A stretch of 50,089 bases of DNA, taken from positions 1 to 50,089 of the forward strand of contig CAZDYP010000012.1 in NCBI GenBank assembly GCA_964509505.1, written 5' to 3'. This document shows, piece by piece, positions 41,450-49,010 of this stretch (position 1 is its first letter; each line of letters starts with the position of its first letter). The stretch is from CAZDYP01 sp964509505 (GTDB taxonomy: Bacteria > Chloroflexota > Anaerolineae > JACRMK01). The position numbers and the translations under genes were made by a program. The notes below the pieces were generated by a model. The model saw only the letters and a program-made list of their open reading frames with translations. It ran no database searches and was not told the DNA's origin.

Positions 41450-42772
41450 CTACTTGTTTGCTCCCACCATCCCTTCAAGTAGTTGTGGCAGGAACCAGAT
41501 TTTGTTGTCGTCGGCTTTCTCGCCTGCTTTGAGATAGACCGAGCCGTCTTGCAACTTCAGCTCGCCCTTCCACAAATCAATCGAGCCATCGCCCAAGCCT
41601 TTGATGAACTCGTCCACCTTCGCTTTGGCATCGGCTTTGAGCGCGGCGCCAGAGACCCAACCGACGGCGCTGGTGCTTTCGCTGTTGATGTCTTTCCAAT
41701 CGGGACCTGCCCATTCAAACTCAGGCTTCCACGTTTTGGCGATGACGGCTTTCGCAATTTTCAAGTAACCAGGTCCCCAATTGAAATAAGGCACGCCAAG
41801 ACAAACGGCTTCGGCTTCTTTGCACGCGCCTTTGAAATCGTAGGGAATGGCCAGCACGTTCTTGCCGGCTTTCGCTTGCTGTCCCGCGACGACCAATGCT
41901 TCGGTTGTGTCAATGCCGCTCAACAACACATCTACACCGCCGTTGAAAAAGTCCGTCGAGACCTTCGTCGGGTCAAGTGTGACGCCGGGGATGTTGAACC
42001 AGAAGCCAATCCATTTCACTTCAAACTTCAAGTCGGCGGCGGGCTTGGCGCGATATTTTTCCCAGCAATACTTCGCGCCAAGATAGGCCGAGGCGGCGAG
42101 GCGGCGCGTTTCTTCATTGATGAGCGGGCCGAGGTAGCCAAGTTTGCCTGTGGTGGTTGCCATCGCAGCCGCGCAACCCGCAATCATCTTGCCATATTCC
42201 ATCTTGCCCATGTAATTGCCGAGATTCGCGGGACCTTTTTTCGTCAATACGTCGTCGCCCGAAGCGTGAATAAACGTGATGGTTGGGCGCTTCGTCGCTG
42301 CCGTGCGCGTGTCATCTTTGAAATCATCAGAAGTTGTGAAGATGAGCGTCGCGCCTTTGCTCACAAAATCATCCACGACTTGCTCGAGCGTCGTGCCTTT
42401 GCGATCCACGGGATTCATCTTGTCGAGCCAAAGCATCTTTGCGCCTGGCAAGTTTTTCTCGACGTACAAGCCTGCATTGTAGTGCGCTTCACTCCAACCG
42501 TGATCATCTTTTGGTCCGACTAGCACCATGCCAAAAGTGAACGGTCTGGTAGCCGCAACGGTGGGCGCAGCGGTCGCCGTGGGCGCGAGGGCGGGCGGGC
42601 GCGTGGCTGTGGCTGCGGGCGCAGCGGTAGGCTGCGCGGCAGGCGGTTGCGTGGGCGCGGCAGGCGGGCGCGTGGCTGTGACTGTGGGCGCGGGCGTTGA
42701 CGTTGCGCCACACGCGCTGATCAACGCCGTGACGAGTAACACAGTAACGAGTATCAACAACTTGCGATTCAT
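41450..42772 (-). CDS. BMP-family (PnrA/Med-type) substrate-binding lipoprotein
   Basis: A 440-residue lipoprotein receptor. The signal ends in the lipobox ISAC with Cys21. A Pro/Thr/Ala linker (about residues 22-75) precedes the periplasmic-binding fold, which starts at FTFGMVLVGPKDDHGWSEAHYNAG, the BMP/PnrA N-terminal pattern. Known members bind purine nucleosides (guanosine, inosine, adenosine); others bind different small molecules. The start has AGGAGGAG 5-7 bases upstream. It is followed by the double ABC ATPase and preceded by a deaminase gene, which supports purine salvage. Confidence 0.92.
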   Translation of the reverse strand: MNRKLLILVTVLLVTALISACGATSTPAPTVTATRPPAAPTQPPAAQPTAAPAATATRPPALAPTATAAPTVAATRPFTFGMVLVGPKDDHGWSEAHYNAGLYVEKNLPGAKMLWLDKMNPVDRKGTTLEQVVDDFVSKGATLIFTTSDDFKDDTRTAATKRPTITFIHASGDDVLTKKGPANLGNYMGKMEYGKMIAGCAAAMATTTGKLGYLGPLINEETRRLAASAYLGAKYCWEKYRAKPAADLKFEVKWIGFWFNIPGVTLDPTKVSTDFFNGGVDVLLSGIDTTEALVVAGQQAKAGKNVLAIPYDFKGACKEAEAVCLGVPYFNWGPGYLKIAKAVIAKTWKPEFEWAGPDWKDINSESTSAVGWVSGAALKADAKAKVDEFIKGLGDGSIDLWKGELKLQDGSVYLKAGEKADDNKIWFLPQLLEGMVGANK

Positions 42773-42910
42773 GTTTCTCCTCCTAAGTGTGAAAGGCTGA
42801 AAGTTGAAAGTTCAAGGTGATCAAATAGTGTCTATAACTCACGCTGCATTGACAAGGAAAGTCGGTCTGTCAATATCGTGATACAGGACATCACCTCCTT
42901 CGCGTATTTT

Positions 42911-43097
42911 CTACTTCGAATCAAAAACCGCGCTCACCTCCACGCGCAAGTCAGGCAAGAGCGTCGAGGTGGCGATGTCGCCTCGCTTGAATGCGCCATG
43001 CTCAACATACACTTTGCCATCCAAACGTAAAACGGTGATGCTTTCTGGTGGATTCACCTTTTTGTCACATGATGACAGGTTTAGTCAGCATCGTCAT
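42911..43097 (-). pseudogene. Remnant of a Uma2-family (DUF820) nuclease gene
   Basis: The minus strand from about 43064 to 42911 encodes VNPPESITVLRLDGKVYVEH, then GAFKRGDIATSTLLPDLRVEV and a stop. This is the typical C-terminus of Uma2 proteins of the PD-(D/E)XK fold. Directly upstream an AGGAGG site leads to ATG 43097 and MTMLTKPVIM, which is like a Uma2 N-terminus, then a stop out of frame. The central 120 or so residues with the catalytic part are missing, so this is an internal-deletion remnant. It fills most of the 334-base gap between the deaminase and BMP genes. Confidence 0.65.
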
Positions 43098-43106
43098 ATT
43101 GACCTC

Positions 43107-44465
43107 CTACGTCTTGCCGTTGACCATTTGCAAACTGATGCGGTTGTGCTGCTCGATTACTTTGGCTAAATCCAACGTCGTCAGTTGTCCATCTTTCACA
43201 ATGATTTTACCATTGACCATCACGAGCGCCGCTTTGGTCGGCGCGCAAAAGACGAGCGCGGCGAGTGGGTCGTGCCATGCGCCAGCATACGCGAGCTGAT
43301 TGAGATTAAACAGCGCAAGGTCAGCCGCTTTGCCCGCTGCCAATGAGCCGATGTCGTCGCGTCCCAACACCGCGGCGCTGCCGCGTGTGCCCAGCTCCAA
43401 TGCTTGCCGCGCCGTAAGCGCAGCGGGGCCATGCGCTACCCGTTGCAAGAGCATGGCTTGTCGCACTTCTGCCAGCAAATCGCCGCTGTCGTTGCTCGCG
43501 CTGCCATCCACACCCAAGCCCACACGCACGCCATGCTTCAACCATGTCAGCAACGGTGCGATGCCCGAACCCAAGCGCATGTTGGACGTGGGACAATGCG
43601 CGATGCCCGTGCCTGTGCGCGCCATGCGCCCAATCTCTGACTCGTCGAAGAAGACGCCATGCGCGTACCACACATCGTCGCCCAACCAGCCCAGTGCGTC
43701 CGCATACTCGAGCGGACGCTTGCCGAATTTGGCGAGACAAAAATCATCTTCGTCGCGCGTCTCCGCTAAATGCGTATGACAACGCACGCCATAGCTCTGC
43801 GCCAACTTGCGCGCCTCGCGCATCAGGTCGGGTGTGACGGAGAATGGCGAGCAAGGTGCGACGCCGACGCGACACATCGCGTAGGGCTTGGGGTCGTGAT
43901 ACGTTTCGATGACGCGGCGCGTGTCGCGCAGAATCGTCTCGGCGTCTTGGGTCACGCGGTCAGGCGGCAGACCGCCTTGCGATTCGCCGAGCGACATGCT
44001 GCCGCGTGTCGGATGAAAGCGCACGCCGAGCTCTTGCGCGGCGCGAATCTCGTCGTCCAACGTCGCATCGTTGGGAAAAAGATAAAGATGATCGGCGACG
44101 GTTGTGCAACCGCTCAACAACAATTCGCTGAGCGCGAGTTGCGCCGAGACATACACGGCTTCGCTCGTCAGGTTCGCCCAGATAGGGTAGAGCGTGACGA
44201 GCCATTGAAAGAGTGTGCCGTTTTGCGCGGCAGGCACGGCGCGCGTGAGCGATTGATAGAGGTGATGGTGCGTGTTGATGAGTCCGGGGATGATGACATG
44301 GCCGCGCGCGTCAATGATGTGGTCGGCGGATTGTGGCAAGTCGGCCGTCGCGCCCACTTGCTCGATGAGGTTGTCACGCACGAAGAGCGCGCCATCGGAG
44401 ATTTCGCGGCGCGCGTCGTCAAAGGTCGCTATTAAGTTAGCATGGCGGATGAGTGTGGTCGTCAT
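43107..44465 (-). CDS. Amidohydrolase, 8-oxoguanine-deaminase-like
   Basis: A 452-residue cytoplasmic TIM-barrel deaminase of the TrzN/AtzB/8-oxoguanine deaminase subgroup. Metal ligands: HHH in NTHHHLYQSLTR, His in CHTHLAETRDEDDF, His in WYAHGVFFDE and Asp in GLGVDGSASNDSG. The N-terminal text THHHLYQ...LFQWLVTLYPIWANL and the LAETRDE loop are typical of 8-oxoguanine deaminases, but the substrate is inferred. The start codon sits 6 bases after a TATAAT box, so the mRNA is predicted to be leaderless. It heads a strand run with the Uma2 remnant, BMP receptor and ABC ATPase, consistent with purine uptake and deamination. Confidence 0.88.
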   Translation of the reverse strand: MTTTLIRHANLIATFDDARREISDGALFVRDNLIEQVGATADLPQSADHIIDARGHVIIPGLINTHHHLYQSLTRAVPAAQNGTLFQWLVTLYPIWANLTSEAVYVSAQLALSELLLSGCTTVADHLYLFPNDATLDDEIRAAQELGVRFHPTRGSMSLGESQGGLPPDRVTQDAETILRDTRRVIETYHDPKPYAMCRVGVAPCSPFSVTPDLMREARKLAQSYGVRCHTHLAETRDEDDFCLAKFGKRPLEYADALGWLGDDVWYAHGVFFDESEIGRMARTGTGIAHCPTSNMRLGSGIAPLLTWLKHGVRVGLGVDGSASNDSGDLLAEVRQAMLLQRVAHGPAALTARQALELGTRGSAAVLGRDDIGSLAAGKAADLALFNLNQLAYAGAWHDPLAALVFCAPTKAALVMVNGKIIVKDGQLTTLDLAKVIEQHNRISLQMVNGKT

Positions 44466-44471
44466 GGCGAC

Positions 44472-44500
44472 ATTATAGGGGGAGGAGGGGCTTGTCGCAA
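44472..44500 (-). promoter_or_regulatory. Promoter for a leaderless deaminase mRNA
   Basis: On the minus strand, TTGCGA (44500-44495), a 17-base spacer and a perfect TATAAT (44477-44472). The predicted transcription start, 7 bases on, is the A of the deaminase ATG at 44465. The box also contains the stop codon of the upstream PKD gene. Confidence 0.75.
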
Positions 44501-46125
44501 GTGACGAGTGTATAAGGTCTGCTGATTAAAATTTTCAGCGAGGTTATGTAGCGTGTACCGTTGACGGCGACGCTGAGGATAGCCCCGTCGGCGCGCAGGG
44601 TCAACGTGATGGGTTGACCTGCGGGATAGTTGGGGATGGTGTAGTTGCCGAGCAGTGCCCAGTCGCTGACGCGCCAAAGGAGCACTTGCCCATCGGGGAG
44701 CAGTTCGGCGGTGTAGCCATTGATGGGTACGCCGTTGTCGTAGGCACTCCACCGCACGCCAAGCGAGGTAGTGCCGCTGCCGCCGACGACAGTATAGACT
44801 TGTGCGGAGACAGCGACGTTGCTGTAGGGGCCGCTGTTATGGGAGGCGACGATGTCCCAGCCTGTGTTGACAGTGCTGACGTTGCGGAGGGTGTTGGCGA
44901 AGATATGCCAATCGCCTGAGCGTTCGGTCCAGTCGGGGCCGAGGGCGGTGGAGTTGGGGCGATTGAAGGCGTCGAGGATGCCCTTGACGGCGACTTGGAG
45001 GCTGTCGCTGATGACAAAGCCGAAGGCATCAGTCACCGTTAAAGTTGCAGTGTAGATGCCCGGCATGGTGTAAATGTGTGTGGTGGTAAGAAGCCCGCTC
45101 GAATAGGTGGTATCACCGAAATTCCACGAGACTTGATGTGTGTCGTTGGGATTAACATCGGTGAATTGTCCTGCAAAGAGTACGGGCTGGCTAGGTGTGG
45201 CAATCACATCCTGTCCCGCCTCCACCTTGGGTGGCACAGGTATTTCAATGGTAGATTGCGGAATGGTGACAGATAGGGTTATCACTTGCCCAGAAGTGAC
45301 AGTGCTGGTCATGTAGAAGAGGCCGGCTGTAGTCAGGCTATCGCCAAAGACGCCAACCCATTTGCCATTGCCTGAACCCACGCTCGTAACGGTTAGAGCG
45401 CCCGCGCCCGCAGTAGGCGCGGCAATGGCTATGGTTTTGCGGTCTGTGTCTGAGGCGCGAGCATACGCAGCATTTGGGATTTCATTGATATCCGTGTGAT
45501 TCACTGGATCATACCCGATGCGCTGGCCTTGGCTATTAGTGTACATAAGTTCGACAGGCCCTTGGGCGGCAATGAGCATCATGCGAGCCAAAGCAGGGTC
45601 GGGCAATGACAGCGGAGATGATGGAGTCTGGGCTTGATTCGAGTCACCAGTAAAGTGAAAAACGGCATTGTCCAGTGATGTTTGAGGATTTTGACCGGGA
45701 TTGAGATAGCCCACGATAAAAGGCACGCTAAGACCGTTCAAGCGGGTGATAACCGCTTGTTGGGCACGGCGATAACCCACTATGAGTGGGTGTTGCACAG
45801 CGTCATTGAAATTGTTAATGCCTGCGTCAAGATCATTACTATTTGGGCGAATTGGAGTCGTAGCACCATTACTATCAACCCCAATGCTCTGCGGGAAGGC
45901 GCTAATTTTTGCAACCAAACCATCGCCTTTTAAGTTTGGCAAATCCGTCCAATTTGGAATGTTTTGTGGATGTGTGCCATTAAGCCATTTGGGTTTAAAT
46001 GTTTGTGGTGATGTAACCTCATAACCTCCACGCGTATCATGAAAGGTTCCCGATTGCGTGTAAGGGATGCTCGCGTGGGATGTGCCTACTTCCATTAGGA
46101 AACCGATATAAGTGTGCATGAACAC
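44473..46125 (-). CDS. PKD/LamG-domain surface protein, probably a fragment
   Basis: 550 codons from GTG 46125, directly after an in-frame stop. There is no signal peptide, although the domains are extracellular types. Residues about 1-330 are Ser/Thr/Asn-rich and unrecognised. Residues about 345-400 form a PKD domain (VSWNFGDTTYSSGLLTTTHIYTMPGIYTATLTV). Residues about 400-540 form a LamG-like domain beginning LDAFNRPNSTALGPDWTE, like the C-terminal domain of the nuclease at 23866-28009. The LamG part ends early, without its last strands. Loss of the N-terminal export signal and of the end suggests a decayed gene. It lies 76 bases after corA. Confidence 0.6.
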   Translation of the reverse strand: MFMHTYIGFLMEVGTSHASIPYTQSGTFHDTRGGYEVTSPQTFKPKWLNGTHPQNIPNWTDLPNLKGDGLVAKISAFPQSIGVDSNGATTPIRPNSNDLDAGINNFNDAVQHPLIVGYRRAQQAVITRLNGLSVPFIVGYLNPGQNPQTSLDNAVFHFTGDSNQAQTPSSPLSLPDPALARMMLIAAQGPVELMYTNSQGQRIGYDPVNHTDINEIPNAAYARASDTDRKTIAIAAPTAGAGALTVTSVGSGNGKWVGVFGDSLTTAGLFYMTSTVTSGQVITLSVTIPQSTIEIPVPPKVEAGQDVIATPSQPVLFAGQFTDVNPNDTHQVSWNFGDTTYSSGLLTTTHIYTMPGIYTATLTVTDAFGFVISDSLQVAVKGILDAFNRPNSTALGPDWTERSGDWHIFANTLRNVSTVNTGWDIVASHNSGPYSNVAVSAQVYTVVGGSGTTSLGVRWSAYDNGVPINGYTAELLPDGQVLLWRVSDWALLGNYTIPNYPAGQPITLTLRADGAILSVAVNGTRYITSLKILISRPYTLVTCDKPLLPL

Positions 46126-46200
46126 TCACGCAAATGCGGCACAATTTCACTACTGGATTGGGTGACATCAAAATAATCCAAACTGATGATTTAGCATATA

Positions 46201-47172
46201 TCACAACCACTGCTCTCGTTTGAACCACCACAGCAAGCTGGCCGCCCCGCCGAACATGATGAGCATCGCCACCCAGAACACCCAATCTTGATCGAAGGAC
46301 AGATACGCGAAGTTCATGCCGAAGAAGCCTGTGACAAACGTGAGCGGCATGAAGATGGTGGTGATGATGGTGAGACGCTTCATGATTTGGCTAAGGTTGT
46401 TCGAGACGGTCGAAAGATAGATGTCGAGCGCGTTGCTCACGAGGTCGCGTTGCGAGTCAATGATGTCGTAGAAGCGGATGATGTGATCGTACACGTCGCG
46501 CAGGTAGAGCAGGGCGCGCTCGTCAATCAACGCATTGCGACGAATGAGCAGCGCGTTGAAGACTTCGCGCATGGGCCCGACGGTTTTGCGCAGAAAGACG
46601 AGGTCGCGCTTTAGCGAGAAAATTTCGTCGAGCTGAATACGGTCGAGATGGGAGAGGATGTTATCTTCGAGCGCGTCCACGCGATCATCTATTTCATCTA
46701 AGACGGGGAAGTAGGCGTCCACCACCAAATCGCACAGCCGATAAAACAAAAATGACGGTCCCCATTCTGACAATTGAAAGTTGCGACGTTGTAGCGTGTT
46801 CAGATTTTCGACGAGGGGATTGGGACGCTCGTTGACCGTCACAAAATAATTCGCGCCGATGAAGAGATGGATTTCGTCACTCATCTGCTGCGAGCTGTCG
46901 CCGAGCGGCGCGTGCAGCGTGATGAAGACGTAGCCATCGTACTCGGAGAGTTTGGCGCGCGGGTCATGTTGCTTGCAATCTTCTATGGTGAGCGGGTGAA
47001 AGCTGAACGATTGTTGCAGCCATGCGTAATCATCGTCGGATGGTGTGCAAAGGTCGAACCAGACACGGTGCTGCGATTGGTTGAGCAAGCGCAACCCCTC
47101 AGCGGGATTGACATCGGTTACCGCAACCGTGCGGCCTTTCTCGTCGAATTGTTGGGCAAAAGCGCGAATCAT
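46201..47172 (-). CDS. corA: CorA-type magnesium/divalent cation transporter
   Basis: A 323-residue 2-TM-GxN channel subunit. A large cytoplasmic N-terminal domain (about 1-260) contains HPLTIEDCKQHDPRAKLSEYDGYVFI and a long helix. Two C-terminal transmembrane segments follow, the first ending in the pore signature FFGMNF (GMN). A short basic C-terminal tail (FKREQWL) ends the chain. CorA works as a pentamer. The start has AGGAGC 4-5 bases upstream. The strand neighbour before it is a HAD nucleotidase 9 bases away, so the two may be co-transcribed. Confidence 0.95.
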   Translation of the reverse strand: MIRAFAQQFDEKGRTVAVTDVNPAEGLRLLNQSQHRVWFDLCTPSDDDYAWLQQSFSFHPLTIEDCKQHDPRAKLSEYDGYVFITLHAPLGDSSQQMSDEIHLFIGANYFVTVNERPNPLVENLNTLQRRNFQLSEWGPSFLFYRLCDLVVDAYFPVLDEIDDRVDALEDNILSHLDRIQLDEIFSLKRDLVFLRKTVGPMREVFNALLIRRNALIDERALLYLRDVYDHIIRFYDIIDSQRDLVSNALDIYLSTVSNNLSQIMKRLTIITTIFMPLTFVTGFFGMNFAYLSFDQDWVFWVAMLIMFGGAASLLWWFKREQWL

Positions 47173-47180
47173 GGTTGCTC

Positions 47181-47834
47181 CTACCCCTCACCATTTTGTG
47201 AGACGACGCGCCACACGCGCACGATGTCATGCACGCGCGGGATGACGTAATCTATGACGGCTGAGGGCGCAGGCAAGGTGTCATCTACCAACACCGTCGT
47301 CATGCCCAATTCTTTTGCCGTCACAAGATTGCGCGCGCTGTCCTCGATCATCATACACGCTGCGCCGCCAACGCCCAACCGGGTGAGTGCGATGTGATAC
47401 CCGTATGGGTCTGGCTTGCTGTGGAAATCAAAATCTTCTAAGCCGAAGATGTGGGTGAAGTGCTGGCTGATCCCCAAGGCTTCGACGACGTTGCGACCAT
47501 GCTGCCGCGAGGCATTCGTGAAGAGGCATTTCTCGGCAGGGATTTGCGCGAGCGCCCCATTCAGCGCATCGTCACACTGCAAGATGGCGTTGAGCGAGAC
47601 ATCGTGGACATATGCCAAGTAATCATGGATGTTTATGTGGTTGTGAAGATAGAGGCCGCGCGTGGTCGTGCCGTACTCTTTGAGATAGTGTGCGCGTAAC
47701 GCCTCTGCCTCGGGACGTGTCATACCCAGGCGCTCAAGCATGTAGCTGATGATACGCTCGCGCAACAAGGGCCAGATGGGCGAGGAGCGCGGATAAAGCG
47801 TGTCGTCCACGTCGAAAAGGAGGTAACGAATCAC
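47181..47834 (-). CDS. HAD-family hydrolase, pyrimidine 5'-nucleotidase-like
   Basis: A 217-residue HAD phosphatase. Motif I is LLFDVDDTLYP. Motif II is the Thr in CLFTNASRQH. Motif III is the Lys in FHSKPDPYGY. Motif IV is MIEDSARNLVTAKELGM. FDVDDTLYP together with a short helical cap (LHNHINIHDYLAYVHDV) is typical of the pyrimidine 5'-nucleotidase (SDT1-like) subgroup, which removes phosphate from UMP/CMP or related nucleotides. The start is GTG 47834, overlapping the stop of the aldolase gene by four bases (GTGA), so translation is coupled. Substrate by family only. Confidence 0.87.
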   Translation of the reverse strand: MIRYLLFDVDDTLYPRSSPIWPLLRERIISYMLERLGMTRPEAEALRAHYLKEYGTTTRGLYLHNHINIHDYLAYVHDVSLNAILQCDDALNGALAQIPAEKCLFTNASRQHGRNVVEALGISQHFTHIFGLEDFDFHSKPDPYGYHIALTRLGVGGAACMMIEDSARNLVTAKELGMTTVLVDDTLPAPSAVIDYVIPRVHDIVRVWRVVSQNGEG

Positions 47835-48718
47835 ATTTGTGCCATCACACTTTGCATGATGCCTGTAACCTTCGCCTTCGCAGCCGCGTCCAAGGGCAAG
47901 ATCGGTAGGCGTGGATCGCCGCCATACCAGCCCAGCACATCGAGCGCCGCTTTCCAACCCGCAATACCAAACGCAGCGAGCTGCGCTTCGACGGCGCGTG
48001 TTTCGTGTTGCAGTTGCGCTGCGCGCGCATGGTCGCCGCACTTGAAGGTCTCGTAAATCTGCGCGAACTGTGCGCCCAATGGATTGGCGCTGGCAAGAAT
48101 CGCGCCGCGCGCGCCCATTGCCAAGCTTTGATAGACGACTCGCGCGCCGCCCGTGAACACGGCGAAGTCCTTCTGTGACAAGCGCACGGTATCCGCGATT
48201 TGTCCCGCATCGCCTGCACTGTCTTTGATGCCGACAATGTTGGGATGCTCCGATAGTTTCGCCACAAAGTCGGGCGTGAGGTTGTAGGCGGTGAAGGGGG
48301 GCACGTTGTAAATCAATACGGGAATCGGCGAAGCATCGGCTACGTCAAGGAAGAAGCGACGTTGCGCATCTTCCTTGCCGCGCGTGTAATACACGGGCGT
48401 GACGACAAGGACACAATCCGCGCCAAACTCGGCGGCTTGTTTGCAATACTTGATGGTGGTGCGCGTCGTCTCGTGTCCTGCGCCCACCATCATTGTCTTA
48501 TGCGAAGGAATTGCCTTGCGTGCGGCGGCGAGCATCGCGTTACGCTCTGGCTCATCAAGGTATTGAAACTCGCCTGTCGAGCCGAGCACCAGATAACCGT
48601 GCAAGCCTGCTTGCTCCCAGCGCGCGACGTTCTCCGCAAATTTTTGTGGCGCGACGTTGCCAGCTTCGTCAAACGGTGTGACGCAGGCGGGGAAGATACC
48701 GTTGAGGTTCATGGTCAT
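47831..48718 (-). CDS. DapA-superfamily aldolase, HOGA-like
   Basis: A 295-residue class I aldolase with a TIM barrel. The Schiff-base Lys is in NIVGIKDSAGD and the Tyr is in VLIYNVPPFT. The DapA arginine that holds the aspartate-semialdehyde carboxylate (YNVPSRT) is absent, so lysine synthesis is unlikely. The text resembles 4-hydroxy-2-oxoglutarate aldolase (HOGA1) instead: GSTGEFQYL, DASPIPVLIYNVP, LSEHPNIVGIKDS and the C-terminal GWYGGDPRLPI. It would cleave 4-hydroxy-2-oxoglutarate or a related keto acid. The start at 48718 (MTMNLNG) has GGAG 10 bases upstream. It overlaps the HAD gene. Confidence 0.87.
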   Translation of the reverse strand: MTMNLNGIFPACVTPFDEAGNVAPQKFAENVARWEQAGLHGYLVLGSTGEFQYLDEPERNAMLAAARKAIPSHKTMMVGAGHETTRTTIKYCKQAAEFGADCVLVVTPVYYTRGKEDAQRRFFLDVADASPIPVLIYNVPPFTAYNLTPDFVAKLSEHPNIVGIKDSAGDAGQIADTVRLSQKDFAVFTGGARVVYQSLAMGARGAILASANPLGAQFAQIYETFKCGDHARAAQLQHETRAVEAQLAAFGIAGWKAALDVLGWYGGDPRLPILPLDAAAKAKVTGIMQSVMAQM

Positions 48719-48734
48719 GGTTTTATACTCCAAA

Positions 48735-48823
48735 AGGGAATGGAAGCTTAGGGGAAAATAAGAGGAAATTAGGGGAGATGAGGAGAGGAGGAGGAGCCGC
48801 CTCTAATTCCCCTAATTTCCCTT
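48735..48823. repeat. Tandem-oligomer palindromic array upstream of the aldolase gene
   Basis: AGGGGAAAATAAGAGGAAAT plus TAGGGGAGATGAGGAGAGGA is answered by the inverted TCTAATTCCCCTAATTTCCC. The hairpin ends directly beside the next inverted element. Confidence 0.75.
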
Positions 48824-48965
48824 AGAAAGTGTTTTGAAAATATAAGACCGAGACCCTAACGGTTTCGCTGGCCAGCAACAAAGCATTTCAGGCAGGCTTG
48901 CGGCGCCACTGGTGAACCCGCTGCGCCAGAAAACCCTTTAGGGTCTGAATTTCAAAACACTCTCT
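48824..48965. repeat. 142-base inverted-repeat element
   Basis: The ends AGAAAGTGTTTTGAAA (48824-48839) and TTTCAAAACACTCTCT (48950-48965) are inverted copies with one mismatch. Inside, AGACCCTAACGGTTTC (48851-) pairs with GAAAACCCTTTAGGGTCT (48929-48946), and GCTGGCCAGC with GCTGCGCCAG. It carries no open frame of note and no clear target-site duplication. It may be a small non-autonomous mobile element or a large structured RNA. Confidence 0.65.
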
Positions 48966-49010
48966 GACGAATTTCTCCGTGGTGTGACGGTCAAATCCGT
49001 TGCTATCCAT

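Noticed and set aside
41483..42523. Plus-strand open frame of 346 codons opposite the BMP receptor
   Set aside because: It is a shadow of the receptor gene on the other strand; no domain, start signal or family-like text.
46037..46285. Minus-strand frame of 82 codons between corA and the PKD gene
   Set aside because: It overlaps the 3' end of corA and the start of the PKD gene in another frame and has no recognisable content.
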